From assembly GCF_002019735.1 (NCBI RefSeq), contig NZ_KV917378.1, positions 615,869 to 679,868 on the forward strand: a DNA stretch of 64,000 nt. The letters run 5' to 3'. Position numbers and translations under genes: made by a program. Below are positions 35,335-44,361 of this stretch, piece after piece; position 1 is the stretch's first letter; every line of letters begins with the position of its first letter. The notes beneath the pieces are model-generated. The model was not told the origin of the DNA. It worked only from the letters and a program-made list of their open reading frames with translations, and searched no databases. This DNA comes from Salipaludibacillus agaradhaerens. GTDB lineage: Bacteria; Bacillota; Bacilli; Bacillales; Salisediminibacteriaceae.

Positions 35335-36228
35335 TTAAATAATATTTAACGCTTCTCTTTTGATCGTTGCCTTTACAGGACTAAACATCAATTGCTCGCC
35401 ATCTGTATGGACGGGGACCGGCGGGTCAGATAGTACAGAGATTTGCTTTCCTTGGATCAGTGTAACATTCTTTTTAAGAACGGTATGATTACCTTTAAAA
35501 GCCTTTGGAAATACGCGAAGCAAGGACCACTTATTAAGACCATGTACAATACACACATTTAATAGACCATCATTAAATAAAGCATCAGGACAAATTGTTA
35601 TTCCTCCCCCATATGATGGAGAATTTGCAATGGCAACTAGCCACACTTTTTCAAAGCTCATTTCTTTCCCATCTATTACTAACCTTACCGTGGTTGGTAC
35701 ATAACGAATTAACGTATCTAGTAAGCTCACTGTGTAAGATAAACCACCTAAGCGACACCAATTTAAAAACCTTTTATACACTGCTTTGTTTACAGTTGCG
35801 GCAACTTGTCCATCTAAGCCAATTCCAGTAACTGTTAAACAATAGCGTTTACCAAGATCTAGAATATCGATAGATTCTGGATCATTCATTAAAATACGCT
35901 CTAGTGCTTTAAAGGGATTCATTGGGATAGATAACGAGCGAGCAAAATCGTTTCCTGATCCGGTTGGAATAATACCTAGCGGAATCGGTTGAAAAACAAG
36001 GCCATTTACCACTTCATGTATCGTGCCATCTCCTCCTACCACAATGATAATGTCTACCTTCTCATGTAATAGATCTTTAACAAGTTTGGTAGCATGGTTA
36101 GGACTATTTGTAAAACGTGTAGTATAATCAATGTCTTTAAGTAATACGCTGCGCTCAACTTTCTTCCATACGCGTCTCCCTCTGCCATTTCCTGATAATT
36201 CATTCACAATAAACCCTAACATAGACAA
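35335..36228 (-). CDS. Diacylglycerol kinase-like lipid kinase
   Basis: 297 residues with the DAGK catalytic domain: IIIVVGGDGTIHEVVNGL (ATP loop GGDGT at residues 65-69) and IPLGIIPTGSGNDFARSL, then the C-terminal beta domain with DGEQL. It belongs to the YegS/DgkB/BmrU group, which phosphorylates diacylglycerol or similar lipids. I keep the TTG at 36228 (AAGGAAGG 7 bases upstream) but ATG at 36222 is possible. It follows plsC by 24 bases in the same operon. Confidence 0.9.
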   Translation of the reverse strand: MSMLGFIVNELSGNGRGRRVWKKVERSVLLKDIDYTTRFTNSPNHATKLVKDLLHEKVDIIIVVGGDGTIHEVVNGLVFQPIPLGIIPTGSGNDFARSLSIPMNPFKALERILMNDPESIDILDLGKRYCLTVTGIGLDGQVAATVNKAVYKRFLNWCRLGGLSYTVSLLDTLIRYVPTTVRLVIDGKEMSFEKVWLVAIANSPSYGGGITICPDALFNDGLLNVCIVHGLNKWSLLRVFPKAFKGNHTVLKKNVTLIQGKQISVLSDPPVPVHTDGEQLMFSPVKATIKREALNII

Positions 36229-36252
36229 TCAACCTTCCTTTATAAAACATTT

Positions 36253-36900
36253 CTACACTTTTTTATCCATTTGCCAATTTGATTCAAGGTTTGTTCTATA
36301 CTTGCCAGATAGTTGTTCACGATTTATGAGTGTGTGGGACACTTCCATAATGTATTCAGATATTTGGCTGTAGCTGTTTTTAAATGGACAGTCACTTAAA
36401 TCAATGGGTTCTCCAATAATCACGGTAACTTTTCGCCTTAATAGGCGTCGTTTGTCATTTATTATTAATCCTATAGGTAGTACGGGAACACGTGCTTTTA
36501 ATGCGAAAAAGGCGACACCATTTTTAGGTTTTCCTTTTCTGTCTTTTTTTACCCTCTTTCCTTCTGGGAAAATACCCACTACTTCCTTTCTTTCTAATAA
36601 AGTCAGTACTTTTCTAATTGGCCTAATAAGCATAAAAGCATTGCGATCAATAGAGATAGCATTCATTGCAGTAAAAAACCACGCCCCTATTTTAGTTCGA
36701 AATAATTCTTTTTTTGCCATAAAGTAAACGGGACTATCTAAAATGAGGCCAATTAAAATAGGATCAAGGCTACTTGTATGATTAGATGATACAATCAATG
36801 GCCCTTTCATTTCATGTAATTTATCTCCATTTTTTATGACAATGTTGTATCTAATCGGAATAAGGCATTTTGCTACATACTTTATAATTATATAAACCAT
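36253..36900 (-). CDS. plsC: 1-acylglycerol-3-phosphate acyltransferase
   Basis: 215 residues with the PlsC motifs NHTSSLD (HX4D, His41-Asp46), IFPEGKR and VPVLPIGLI. It would add the second acyl chain to make phosphatidic acid at the membrane. AAGAAGGAG precedes the ATG. It is the first gene of a two-gene operon with the lipid kinase, which produces the same product by another route. It may be one of several paralogues. Confidence 0.9.
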   Translation of the reverse strand: MVYIIIKYVAKCLIPIRYNIVIKNGDKLHEMKGPLIVSSNHTSSLDPILIGLILDSPVYFMAKKELFRTKIGAWFFTAMNAISIDRNAFMLIRPIRKVLTLLERKEVVGIFPEGKRVKKDRKGKPKNGVAFFALKARVPVLPIGLIINDKRRLLRRKVTVIIGEPIDLSDCPFKNSYSQISEYIMEVSHTLINREQLSGKYRTNLESNWQMDKKV

Positions 36901-37020
36901 GGTTATCTCCTTCTTATTTAGAATCTATGTATATTTTTTATCATTTCGAAAATAATATCCCTAAAACATGGTAAAAATTAATAATAATTACTAAACCATG
37001 TACAAGGAGGTTATAAAATT

Positions 37021-38112
37021 ATGAGCACATTTACATGTACAGGCCAGCCAGCTAATCCCTTCTCTGAATGGATTATTGATGGCATCTCAGCTATTTTTCG
37101 TAAGAAAGGTTATGAATACAATGCAATACCTAAAGATGATACAAAACTTGCTTTTCATTTTGTCGATAGAGACTCCCCTAGACCTTACCGAAGAAAATCG
37201 CAAGCCACGTTTGTAGTATCAATTGTTGAATCAGATCATTTACCTAGAGAAATTCACAAAGAAGCTTATCCATATTTAGTAAGAAGTTTAGCTAATCACC
37301 TCATGTATGTTTGCTATGGTAAAGACAAAACACAGCTTTATTTTTTAACGCCTGAACAAGGAAATTACAGTATTACGATCGATACTAATGATAAAGATGA
37401 TAAAATCTTTCAAAAAATATACGAGAGACTGGAACCCCTTGCTTCATCACAACTCGTGATTGATAATCATTTTTATGAAGATTTACCTGAACATCTCTGG
37501 AACGGTGATGCCATCACTAGGTCCCTTAGTAACGCTGGAAGAAAGTTAGATCAATTAAACTTATTACCTGCTCCTTTTCCGTTAGAGGATGTGCTGAGTG
37601 ATCGAGATATACGCCATTTAAAGAAATTATATGGTATCGGAGGGTTAAGTTATGGAAATTTAAGTGCTAGACAGGAGGGAACTCGTTTTTGGATGAGTGC
37701 TAGTGGCATAGACAAATCAAACATGACGACTGTTGGGCAAGATTTCTTGTACATGACAGGCTTTGATGAGGAAAAAAAAGCGATGAAGGTGAGTGTTCCT
37801 CCTCATATTAAACCGAAAAGAGCATCTGTAGACGCTATCGAACATTGGATGATTTATAAAGAGCATCCTCAAGTAGGCGCGATCATTCATATCCATGCAT
37901 GGATGAATGGCATAACTGCGACCGAGATTAATTATCCGTGTGGGACAGTTGAGTTGGCTACAACTGTTGCCAACCTAGTGAAAAATTCTCCCGACCCCTC
38001 ACGAGCTGTCATTGGATTAAAGAATCACGGTCTTACAATTACGGGATTAAGTCTTGATGATATTTTTGAAAGGATTGAAGGAAAAATAATCCCCCAAGTA
38101 CCGATGCAATAA
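37021..38112 (+). CDS. Class II aldolase domain with unassigned N-terminal domain
   Basis: 363 residues. The C-terminal 180 residues are a class II aldolase/adducin domain: LSYGNLSAR, FWMSASGIDKSN, metal ligands His290 and His292 in IIHIHAW, GTVELA and His336 in GLKNHGLTITG. The first 170 residues (GYEYNAIPKDDTKLAFHFVD; TFVVSIVE; YLVRSLANHLMYVCYGKDKT) match no family I know. Usual class II aldolases are about 210-230 residues, so this is a fusion or extended form. AAGGAGG precedes the ATG. A zinc dehydrogenase gene follows after 35 bases, so the pair probably acts on one sugar or polyol substrate. Confidence 0.75.
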   Translation: MSTFTCTGQPANPFSEWIIDGISAIFRKKGYEYNAIPKDDTKLAFHFVDRDSPRPYRRKSQATFVVSIVESDHLPREIHKEAYPYLVRSLANHLMYVCYGKDKTQLYFLTPEQGNYSITIDTNDKDDKIFQKIYERLEPLASSQLVIDNHFYEDLPEHLWNGDAITRSLSNAGRKLDQLNLLPAPFPLEDVLSDRDIRHLKKLYGIGGLSYGNLSARQEGTRFWMSASGIDKSNMTTVGQDFLYMTGFDEEKKAMKVSVPPHIKPKRASVDAIEHWMIYKEHPQVGAIIHIHAWMNGITATEINYPCGTVELATTVANLVKNSPDPSRAVIGLKNHGLTITGLSLDDIFERIEGKIIPQVPMQ

Positions 38113-38147
38113 CGTTAGTAAATCTCATTATAAAGTGGTGATGGTCA

Positions 38148-39377
38148 ATGAGAGCGATACAATTTGATTTAAGTTTGCCTAAATATACGTTTACCAAAGG
38201 ACTTGGTCGACTTAATCGTTCCTTTTATACGAGAGGACCTTTCACCTCTTTAAATTTAAGGGACGTTGCCAAACCAGAATTACCAAATGACAGCTGGGTT
38301 GAAATCGAAGTTTTGTATTCTGGCATTTGTGGGAGTGACCTTAATTTAATTACATTAAAGGACAGTCCGTCTATGTCACCTTTTATTTCATTTCCTTTCA
38401 CGCTAGGCCATGAAATTATTGGCACTGTCTCGCGCCTTGGAAATCGCGTTAGTCGCTTAAAGGTAGGCGATAGAGTTGTGATTGATCCTGTATTGTCATG
38501 TGAATCTAGAGGAATAACACCTCAATGTTCTCAATGTCAAAAAGGAAATGTTAACTTATGTTTAAGGGTTCAAGATGGCGCCATTTCACCAGGGCTCATG
38601 ACAGGAACATGTAAAGACACTGGCGGTGGCTGGAGTCAATTTGCTGTTGCTCATGAAAGCCAATTAATCCCCGTTCCGGACTCAGTTTCCCATAAGAATG
38701 CAGTATTAGCTGAACCGTTCAGTTGTGCGTTGCATACCGTTTTGCAAATGCCACCTAAACCACATGATACTGTCTTTGTCATTGGAGGAGGCGTGATTGG
38801 CATATGTTTAATAGCTGCATTAAAAGCACTTGAATGTGAGTGTCGCATCGTCACACTCGTTAAGTACCCCTTCCAAGGAGAAACTGCCACATCATTTGGT
38901 GCTGATGAGGTGGTCTATTATTCTAAAGAAGATGATTATGTGACCAATGTTGCCGAAGTATTAAAGGCAGACGTATTTAAACCAGTCATTGGGGAACCGA
39001 TTGTGCACGGAGGAGCTGATATTGTATATGATTGTGTTGGAAACGAAAGAAGTTTACATGACTCACTGCGTTTTGCTAAAAAAGCTGGAAAAGTGGGCCT
39101 GTTAGGCTTAGCAGGAAAGATAGCGAATTTAGATATGACGATGATCTGGTTGAACGAATTAGAGATAAAAGGGACATTTTCCTCTAAAGTTGAAGGAGTG
39201 AACGGCAAGAAAACACGAGCCATCCAGTTAGCTATAGACTTGATGGCTCTAAATAAAGTTGACCTTTCATCACTCATTACCCATTCATTTCAAATCACAG
39301 AATACAAACATGCTATAGATACAGCAATGAATAAAGGAAAGGAAGGCAGCATGAAAGTTTTATTAAAACCAAACTGA
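38148..39377 (+). CDS. Zinc-dependent alcohol dehydrogenase family protein
   Basis: 409 residues of the medium-chain dehydrogenase family. GICGSDLN supplies the catalytic-zinc Cys and LGHEIIG the next ligands; a four-Cys structural-zinc loop lies in SCESRGITPQCSQCQKG; VFVIGGGVIGICLIAAL is the NAD(P)-binding site. It has about 30 extra N-terminal residues (LSLPKYTFTKGLGRLNRSFY). Relatives oxidise polyols, threonine or similar alcohols. It is the second gene of an operon with the aldolase-domain protein. Confidence 0.88.
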   Translation: MRAIQFDLSLPKYTFTKGLGRLNRSFYTRGPFTSLNLRDVAKPELPNDSWVEIEVLYSGICGSDLNLITLKDSPSMSPFISFPFTLGHEIIGTVSRLGNRVSRLKVGDRVVIDPVLSCESRGITPQCSQCQKGNVNLCLRVQDGAISPGLMTGTCKDTGGGWSQFAVAHESQLIPVPDSVSHKNAVLAEPFSCALHTVLQMPPKPHDTVFVIGGGVIGICLIAALKALECECRIVTLVKYPFQGETATSFGADEVVYYSKEDDYVTNVAEVLKADVFKPVIGEPIVHGGADIVYDCVGNERSLHDSLRFAKKAGKVGLLGLAGKIANLDMTMIWLNELEIKGTFSSKVEGVNGKKTRAIQLAIDLMALNKVDLSSLITHSFQITEYKHAIDTAMNKGKEGSMKVLLKPN

Positions 39378-39690
39378 CAAACACCGCCTTAAGTTCATTG
39401 TTCAACGTGTCGTGAAACAATAAAATGCTTATAAATTTTAGATTTAAAACGAGATAACATCATTCGATTAGGTATTGATACCTAGATAAAAAGTTCTATT
39501 TATAATAACCGTATATATTATTTTAGTTTTTAGTTTCATTATCGATTATTGTATGTTAATATAGGTATTACTGGTTGACGTTCGGATATGAGTGATAGAA
39601 GGAAACAAATGCTTTTCCTCTTGAATGATTAAATGAAGAGCTCAATATAGTAATAATCAGTGGGCGGGACCCACACAGGAGGAATTTTTT
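39378..39690. other. Leader region of the cold-shock gene
   Basis: About 310 bases, the likely promoter and long 5' untranslated region of the csp gene. Close to the start, GTGGG and CCCAC can pair just before caggagg, so the ribosome binding site may be folded against a small stem. Not shown to be regulatory. Confidence 0.45.
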
Positions 39691-39888
39691 ATGACACAAG
39701 GTACAGTAAAATGGTTTAACGCAGAAAAAGGTTTTGGATTTATCGAAGTTGAAGGTCAAGACGACGTTTTCGTTCACTTCTCAGCGATCCAAGGCGATGG
39801 CTTTAAAACACTTGAAGAAGGTCAAGCTGTTTCTTTTGACATCGAAGAAGGTCAACGTGGACCACAAGCTGCTAACGTACAAAAGTAA
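39691..39888 (+). CDS. Cold-shock protein (CspA/CspB family)
   Basis: 65 residues, the standard size. RNP1 is KGFGFIEV and RNP2 is VFVHF, with [11 protein letters not shown] at the N-terminus. It binds single-stranded RNA and DNA and melts RNA structure in the cold or in general growth. ACAGGAGGAATTTTTT precedes the ATG. A strong terminator follows. Confidence 0.96.
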   Translation: MTQGTVKWFNAEKGFGFIEVEGQDDVFVHFSAIQGDGFKTLEEGQAVSFDIEEGQRGPQAANVQK

Positions 39889-39892
39889 TGAT

Positions 39893-39922
39893 AAAAAAGC
39901 CCGGAATAACCGGGCTTTTTTA
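39893..39922 (+). terminator. Rho-independent terminator of the cold-shock gene
   Basis: AAAAAGCCCGG and CCGGGCTTTTT pair around AATAA; perfect stem with a T run. Confidence 0.92.
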
Positions 39923-40278
39923 TTTTCTCTCTATTTCCTTGTTATGCCATTACAGAGCCACATAAATGCCACTCCTTATGATTGCTTTTTATGTATCGAT
40001 CACTTTCATACATCATTCATCTGATACATACCTCCTCCTCTAGCCCTTTTTAAACCTTGAGAATAAGAAGAGTCTCAACTTGATTGTTCAATAGGTTAGT
40101 CTCTTCTCTATGCGTATTACCCAACGTTTTTTAGAAAAAAGGTTAAAAATACATTGACCTATATGGGTTCATGTGATTAATGCTTCTACCAGATGTAGCT
40201 CAATCGTCCCTTATTCTGATAAGTGTATATTAGCCACGAATCGCGACTTTTTCGCAGAAATAAATCTGGTTTTTCCTT
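39923..40278. other. Intergenic region
   Basis: About 355 bases between convergent genes. TTGAGA and TCTCAA at about 40057-40078 can form a small stem. No gene with a ribosome binding site was seen. Confidence 0.35.
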
Positions 40279-40692
40279 TTACTTTTGCTCTGTTGCAGTG
40301 GCTACTAGTTCAACCTTTATTCTATTAGGATCTTCGAAATAAACGGCATAATGAGAAAGCCCTCCTGCATAAGGGTGCTTATCTTTATATAAAATTGTGA
40401 TGCCACGTTCTTTGAGAAGCGAGGTAAAGTCATCTATTTCTTCTTTTGTATCGAGATGAAAAGCTAGATGATTCACCCCTGTTCTACTCCGGTGATAACC
40501 AAACGGAAGGTGTTTTTCTCTCGTCTGTACAAATACAATGTAGGTCTCGTCTAACTTCCAACTTTGTCCCTTTTCCCATGACTGATAAACGCTGTATCCT
40601 AGTTTACTTAAAAACCATCCCCAAAAATAAAGGGATGTATGTAAATCCGCTACATTTAATTCTATATGATGAAGAAGTCCTTTTTTTCTCAT
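40279..40692 (-). CDS. VOC-fold (glyoxalase/dioxygenase superfamily) protein
   Basis: 137 residues. LHHIELNVADLHTSLYFWGW and VNHLAFHLDTKEEID are paired beta-alpha-beta units, with metal-ligand-like His and the C-terminal Glu in NRIKVELVA. The enzyme activity cannot be set; relatives include lyases, dioxygenases and resistance proteins. It follows the GNAT gene by 3 bases, an evident operon. It is the first of four VOC genes within 3.7 kb. Confidence 0.85.
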   Translation of the reverse strand: MRKKGLLHHIELNVADLHTSLYFWGWFLSKLGYSVYQSWEKGQSWKLDETYIVFVQTREKHLPFGYHRSRTGVNHLAFHLDTKEEIDDFTSLLKERGITILYKDKHPYAGGLSHYAVYFEDPNRIKVELVATATEQK

Positions 40693-40695
40693 CAG

Positions 40696-41199
40696 TTATC
40701 CCCTATCCCATTGAAAATGGATAAAATGAACATGATGTTTATTAAATAAAAAAGCTTGATCATCTTCTTTCACAATATAAAATTGATTTTTCTCAAGCAC
40801 ACGCTGTGAGGAGATATTATGGTTGGTCGTTTTTGCTTTTAAACATTTTAAAGGTATATCAGGTGTTGTTAGCAAAAATTGCTTTAATGCTTTTGAAGCT
40901 AGCCCTTGACCACAATAGTTCTCTCCAATTCGATACCCAATGTTGCCACATTCATTGTCGATATCGGTTATATTTAATCGTCCGACTAAATCATCTTGGT
41001 TATTCATGATGAGATAGTAATACGATTTCTTTCTGTTTTGTTCATCTATTAGCTGCTCTATTACCTTATTAAAAGTATGTTTCGTGTTATACGTTTCTGG
41101 TCTAGGCGGTACCATTGATTCAAAAAAATATTTGTTCTCTTTTTCAAAATAAAATAGTCTCTCCCGGTCATCCATAGTTAGTAATTTTAATGTTATCAT
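40696..41199 (-). CDS. GNAT family N-acetyltransferase (RimJ/RimL type)
   Basis: 167 residues. The acetyl-CoA loop region reads GYRIGENYCGQGLASKALKQ, with LKAKTTNHNISSQRVLEKNQF later, which is the RimJ/RimL pattern. It probably acetylates a small molecule or protein terminus. CAAAGGAG precedes the ATG. Co-transcribed with the VOC protein downstream. Confidence 0.88.
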   Translation of the reverse strand: MITLKLLTMDDRERLFYFEKENKYFFESMVPPRPETYNTKHTFNKVIEQLIDEQNRKKSYYYLIMNNQDDLVGRLNITDIDNECGNIGYRIGENYCGQGLASKALKQFLLTTPDIPLKCLKAKTTNHNISSQRVLEKNQFYIVKEDDQAFLFNKHHVHFIHFQWDRG

Positions 41200-41253
41200 G
41201 TTCTACTCCTTTGATCGTCCTATCACGTCAATAGACTTTTTTCGCATAACACG

Positions 41254-41300
41254 AACTTCAATCAGTGGGCGTTTTTAGGGGTGCTTATCTGTGATAAAAT
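41254..41300 (-). repeat. Interspersed repeat, short copy C at the fosB stop
   Basis: Contains CTTCAATCAGTGGGCGTTTT and, a few bases on, the terminal motif (minus strand TTTTATCACAGATAAGC). The centre and one hairpin arm are missing compared with the copy at 49068-49216. The element overlaps the final codons and stop of fosB. Confidence 0.7.
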
Positions 41301-41707
41301 GTCATATGTGGCTTATCGCTTTTGTAATAATCTAACCTATCTTGTAAAGATCCAGTGTGAAACTCAAATTTGTGACCATCTGGATCTGTAAAGTATATTG
41401 ATTTTTTATCACGTTCATCCCGTTTTCTCCCAGGTAATATGCACACATTCAACTGGTATAAACGGTGATACATTTTTTCATAGTCTTCTTCTGCAATTGT
41501 AAAAGCGATATGAGTGTAAGACTCTTTAATATCATTTCGTGGTATATGTTTTTCTTCATTTAACGCTAGCCAGATACCGTTTAAGTCAAAATAAGCAGTG
41601 CTACGACCTTTTACTAACAACTTAGCATCAAAAACCTTTTCATAAAAATGTATAGATGTCTCTAAATTAGAGACGGAAAAAAGAAAGTGGTTGATCCCTT
41701 TTATCAC
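41285..41707 (-). CDS. fosB: Metallothiol transferase FosB (fosfomycin resistance)
   Basis: 140 residues closely matching Fos[57 protein letters not shown] and [16 protein letters not shown]. Metal ligands His7, His66 and Glu115 are in the expected places. FosB opens the fosfomycin epoxide with bacillithiol (or Cys) using Mn2+/Mg2+. GTG start with AAAGGAG upstream. The last two residues and the TAA lie in an interspersed repeat. Chromosomal fosB is common in Bacillaceae, so this need not be acquired. Confidence 0.93.
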   Translation of the reverse strand: MIKGINHFLFSVSNLETSIHFYEKVFDAKLLVKGRSTAYFDLNGIWLALNEEKHIPRNDIKESYTHIAFTIAEEDYEKMYHRLYQLNVCILPGRKRDERDKKSIYFTDPDGHKFEFHTGSLQDRLDYYKSDKPHMTFYHR

Positions 41708-42127
41708 CGACTCCCGACTCCTTTATTAACTAGTTTTATATATCCATCTTATCATATTTTATACACTTACTGATAAACTTGCTAAGAAAGCGTTTGATTG
41801 CTTCCGTAAAGAGCTTTTTAATAAATTAAAAATAAAACTTTTCACTATGGATCTAGACATATGGATTGAGCTAGCGTGATAGGTCGTGCAAAAAATGACA
41901 GTGTGTTTGTTTTCTTCCTTGTACCTAAACATCTTGTGTTATTATCTTTTGATTGATAAGTGAAATTTCATTATTTGTCACTGAATATCTAACAAACGTC
42001 GCACTAGAGGTATTTTTAATCAAGTAAAAAACACTCCTGTTAAGCTTTTTTTATTTTTAAAATAAAATACACTAAATGATGACGAGACGCCGTATGATGC
42101 TACGACAAAAAAGGCAGTTATGTATAA
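41708..42127. other. Intergenic region
   Basis: About 420 AT-rich bases upstream of fosB and downstream of the next VOC gene. No gene or strong hairpin recognised. Confidence 0.35.
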
Positions 42128-42490
42128 TCAACTTTCCCATTCAAGGAACTCTAATCGATTTCCAAAAGGGTCATTAACATAAAAGCGTTTGGCTGAAGGT
42201 AAGTTGTCATCGTGTTGAATCGTTATATGATGATCTTTAAAAACGTTTTCTATCTCCTTCAAAGATTCTACTTCAATTGCTGGATGAGCCTTCTTAGCTG
42301 GCGAAAACCCTTCTTCAACACCTATGTGCAAATGAATATCGTCATAGCGAAACCATGCTCCTCCACGCTTCTCAAGAGAACGGGGTTTTTTGACGATGTC
42401 AAAGCCGAGAATGCCATTATAAAAACGTATGGCCTCTTTTTCTGAGCCTACTGGCGCAGACAACTGAACATGATCAATTTTTTTGAACAT
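42128..42490 (-). CDS. VOC-fold protein, intact copy of a local duplication
   Basis: 120 residues: KKIDHVQLSAPVGSEKEAIR and FYNGILGFDIVKKP form the first unit, HLHIGVEEGF and RFYVNDPFGNRLEFLEWES the second, with His, His and Glu positions of a metal site. Close to the glyoxalase/bleomycin-resistance type; substrate unknown. AAAGGAGTTGAGAAG precedes the ATG. A broken copy of its 5' end lies 940 bases upstream (43330-43430), including the same ribosome binding site. Confidence 0.87.
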   Translation of the reverse strand: MFKKIDHVQLSAPVGSEKEAIRFYNGILGFDIVKKPRSLEKRGGAWFRYDDIHLHIGVEEGFSPAKKAHPAIEVESLKEIENVFKDHHITIQHDDNLPSAKRFYVNDPFGNRLEFLEWES

Positions 42491-42526
42491 CTTCTCAACT
42501 CCTTTAATCTTTTTTTATTATGAGAA

Positions 42527-42552
42527 TGAACGAAAATGCCCACTGATTAAAG
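42527..42552 (+). repeat. Interspersed repeat, fragment D
   Basis: GAACGAAAATGCCCACTGAT is one loop and arm of the family hairpin. No other part of the element is left. Confidence 0.55.
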
Positions 42553-42664
42553 GGGCTTTTTTTATATCAAGGCATTAACTAGTCATTCCTTTTTACTGTA
42601 GATGTTCGCTTTCACACATGGGTTCCCATGCGGCACGTCACGTGAAATATCTCACCCCTATTTG

Positions 42665-43141
42665 TCAATTCACCGTTAACGACATGATCATTTGCTCTCC
42701 AATAGGTCCCATCTTTCGTTTGCCTGTATCTTCAAAGCCTGCCTTTATATAAAGGCTTTGTGCTGGGGTATTACGCATATTCACAGCAAGAACCACTTCT
42801 TCACATTGGTGGAAATGATCTGATATAAATAGGGGGAGTTGTTTCATTGCTTGTCTAGCTACTCCTATCCCTTGGTAAGCAGTGTCAATTGATAAAGAGG
42901 TAAGAAGAACGCTCCCTTGTTTCGACGAATACTCTTGTACTCTTAACCCATTATTTAAGAGAAAAAATCCCACAGGTTCTTCTTCATATGTAATAACTAC
43001 TGGAAGCTGATCCGTTGTTAAGTTAGCTAATACTTTTATTGGTAATGACGTAAACACTAGTTGATTTTCCGATAAAGAGAATCGTGAAAGACGGGGATAA
43101 AAAGATGTATTATAAGGTACTAATTGTACAGGTAATGGCAT
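42665..43141 (-). CDS. GNAT family N-acetyltransferase
   Basis: 158 residues from the ATG at 43141, which has AGAAGGAGTCAGAC upstream; an open frame continues to 43216 without start signals. The acetyl-CoA motif is LSIDTAYQGIGVARQAMKQL, and AVNMRNTPAQSLYIKAGFED is motif B. Substrate unknown. It lies between the intact VOC gene and its broken copy. Confidence 0.88.
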   Translation of the reverse strand: MPLPVQLVPYNTSFYPRLSRFSLSENQLVFTSLPIKVLANLTTDQLPVVITYEEEPVGFFLLNNGLRVQEYSSKQGSVLLTSLSIDTAYQGIGVARQAMKQLPLFISDHFHQCEEVVLAVNMRNTPAQSLYIKAGFEDTGKRKMGPIGEQMIMSLTVN

Positions 43142-43329
43142 GTCTGACTCCTTCTGAACGATAGTAGTAAACGTATAAATATTGTATCTAATGAATAGAT
43201 GTAGCCCAGCGAACACGTCTAAAAGCCTGTTCGTCTTTCAAAAAAGTAATATAACTGTCGACATGACGCCATGCTTGCTTTTCTGGGGTTTGTTATTTTC
43301 TTTTGCTTAATGAGTGTGTGTCGTTGGTT

Positions 43330-43430
43330 GTTGATAACGCCAAAACTAAGAATCCCATTATAAAACATATGGCCTCTTTTTCTGATCCTACTGAATCAGA
43401 CAACTGAAAATGAGCAATTTTTTTAAACAT
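43330..43430 (-). pseudogene. Broken 5' copy of the VOC gene at 42128-42490
   Basis: From ATG at 43430 the frame reads MFKKIAHFQLSDSVGSEKEA, against MFKKIDHVQLSAPVGSEKEA in the intact gene. Soon after, one T is missing from a T run, which shifts the frame (FYNGILGF becomes FIMGFL), and similarity ends near 43330. The shared ribosome binding region (AAAGGAGTTGAGAAG) shows that the copy includes the leader. It arose by local duplication followed by decay. Confidence 0.85.
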
Positions 43431-43624
43431 CTTCTCAACTCCTTTAGTCTTATGTGTTAAGCATACTTGATAGGAGTTAATAGCATTATTTTTTACTAAG
43501 GGATAGTATCAGGAAACTTATAACGTAAAGCAACAGTTATTACCTGTACTTTCAACCAATTCAATGCCAGGATATTTTCTTTTATTTTAAATAAAACTAG
43601 CGCTTACTGTTTAGTGAAAACAGC

Positions 43625-43978
43625 TTAACATTTGCACACCATCAAGTGATTCCCATAAGGATCTTTAAAATTAAAATAATGATTATGCTCAATTTCTGTT
43701 GTTATTTCAACATTCTTTCTTTTTAGAAACTCATAGGCAGCTTGGATATTGTTGGTATCAAAATGAAATAGCGGCGTTTTAAAAATATTTTCTTCTGAAT
43801 AAATCTTACTATCTAATACAATTCCAGTTCCTGTCGTTGTTGGTATTATGAATAAATGTTCAAATAAAATCTCTCCTTCTGCCTTTAACCCGAAAATCTC
43901 ACAATACCAATTTTTAGCTTCTTCAATGTCACGAACAGGAATAAAAACTGTTCCTATTTTGTTTAAAATAGCGCTCAC
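43625..43978 (-). CDS. VOC-fold protein
   Basis: 117 residues: KIGTVFIPVRDIEEAKNWYC and EIFGLKAEGEI, then PLFHFDTNNIQAAYEFLKRK and FNFKDPYGNHLMVCKC. The usual final Glu of the metal site is Met-Val here (HLMVCKC), so metal binding may differ. GTG start with GGGGGTG upstream. Function unknown. Confidence 0.85.
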   Translation of the reverse strand: MSAILNKIGTVFIPVRDIEEAKNWYCEIFGLKAEGEILFEHLFIIPTTTGTGIVLDSKIYSEENIFKTPLFHFDTNNIQAAYEFLKRKNVEITTEIEHNHYFNFKDPYGNHLMVCKC

Positions 43979-44361
43979 AACGCACCCCCAAAGAATTAAA
44001 TTAATTATCGATTTAATCTTCTTTATTGGACAATCCCTTCCCTAAAACAATTTTAATGCAGCATCATTTTATTTTTACGATTGTCCAATTATTCAGTTAA
44101 TTAATTCACTATATCAATAGAGTGTCATAACCAATATTAATGCCATCCTTCTTACATTGCGTGATCGAGAGTATCAATAAGAAAGGTACAACCTAGCACA
44201 TGCACCTAAAAGAAGGCTTAGAAAATTGGACATGTAAAGTCACTAACAGTTGATCGACGCGGTTACCACCTACCTTGTTTCGCAAAGAGGCGTAATATGT
44301 TACGTACGTCATTTGATGTCTCTTCCTCAACCGATAAACCATCCCTTTTAATGTAAGCTAT
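43979..44361. other. Intergenic region
   Basis: About 380 bases, AT-rich, no gene, repeat copy or terminator recognised with confidence. Confidence 0.35.

Noticed and set aside
39661-39690. ATCAGTGGGCG before the cold-shock gene as a repeat fragment
   Set aside because: Only 11 bases match the hairpin core, in a leader where a different small stem (GTGGG/CCCAC) explains the sequence.
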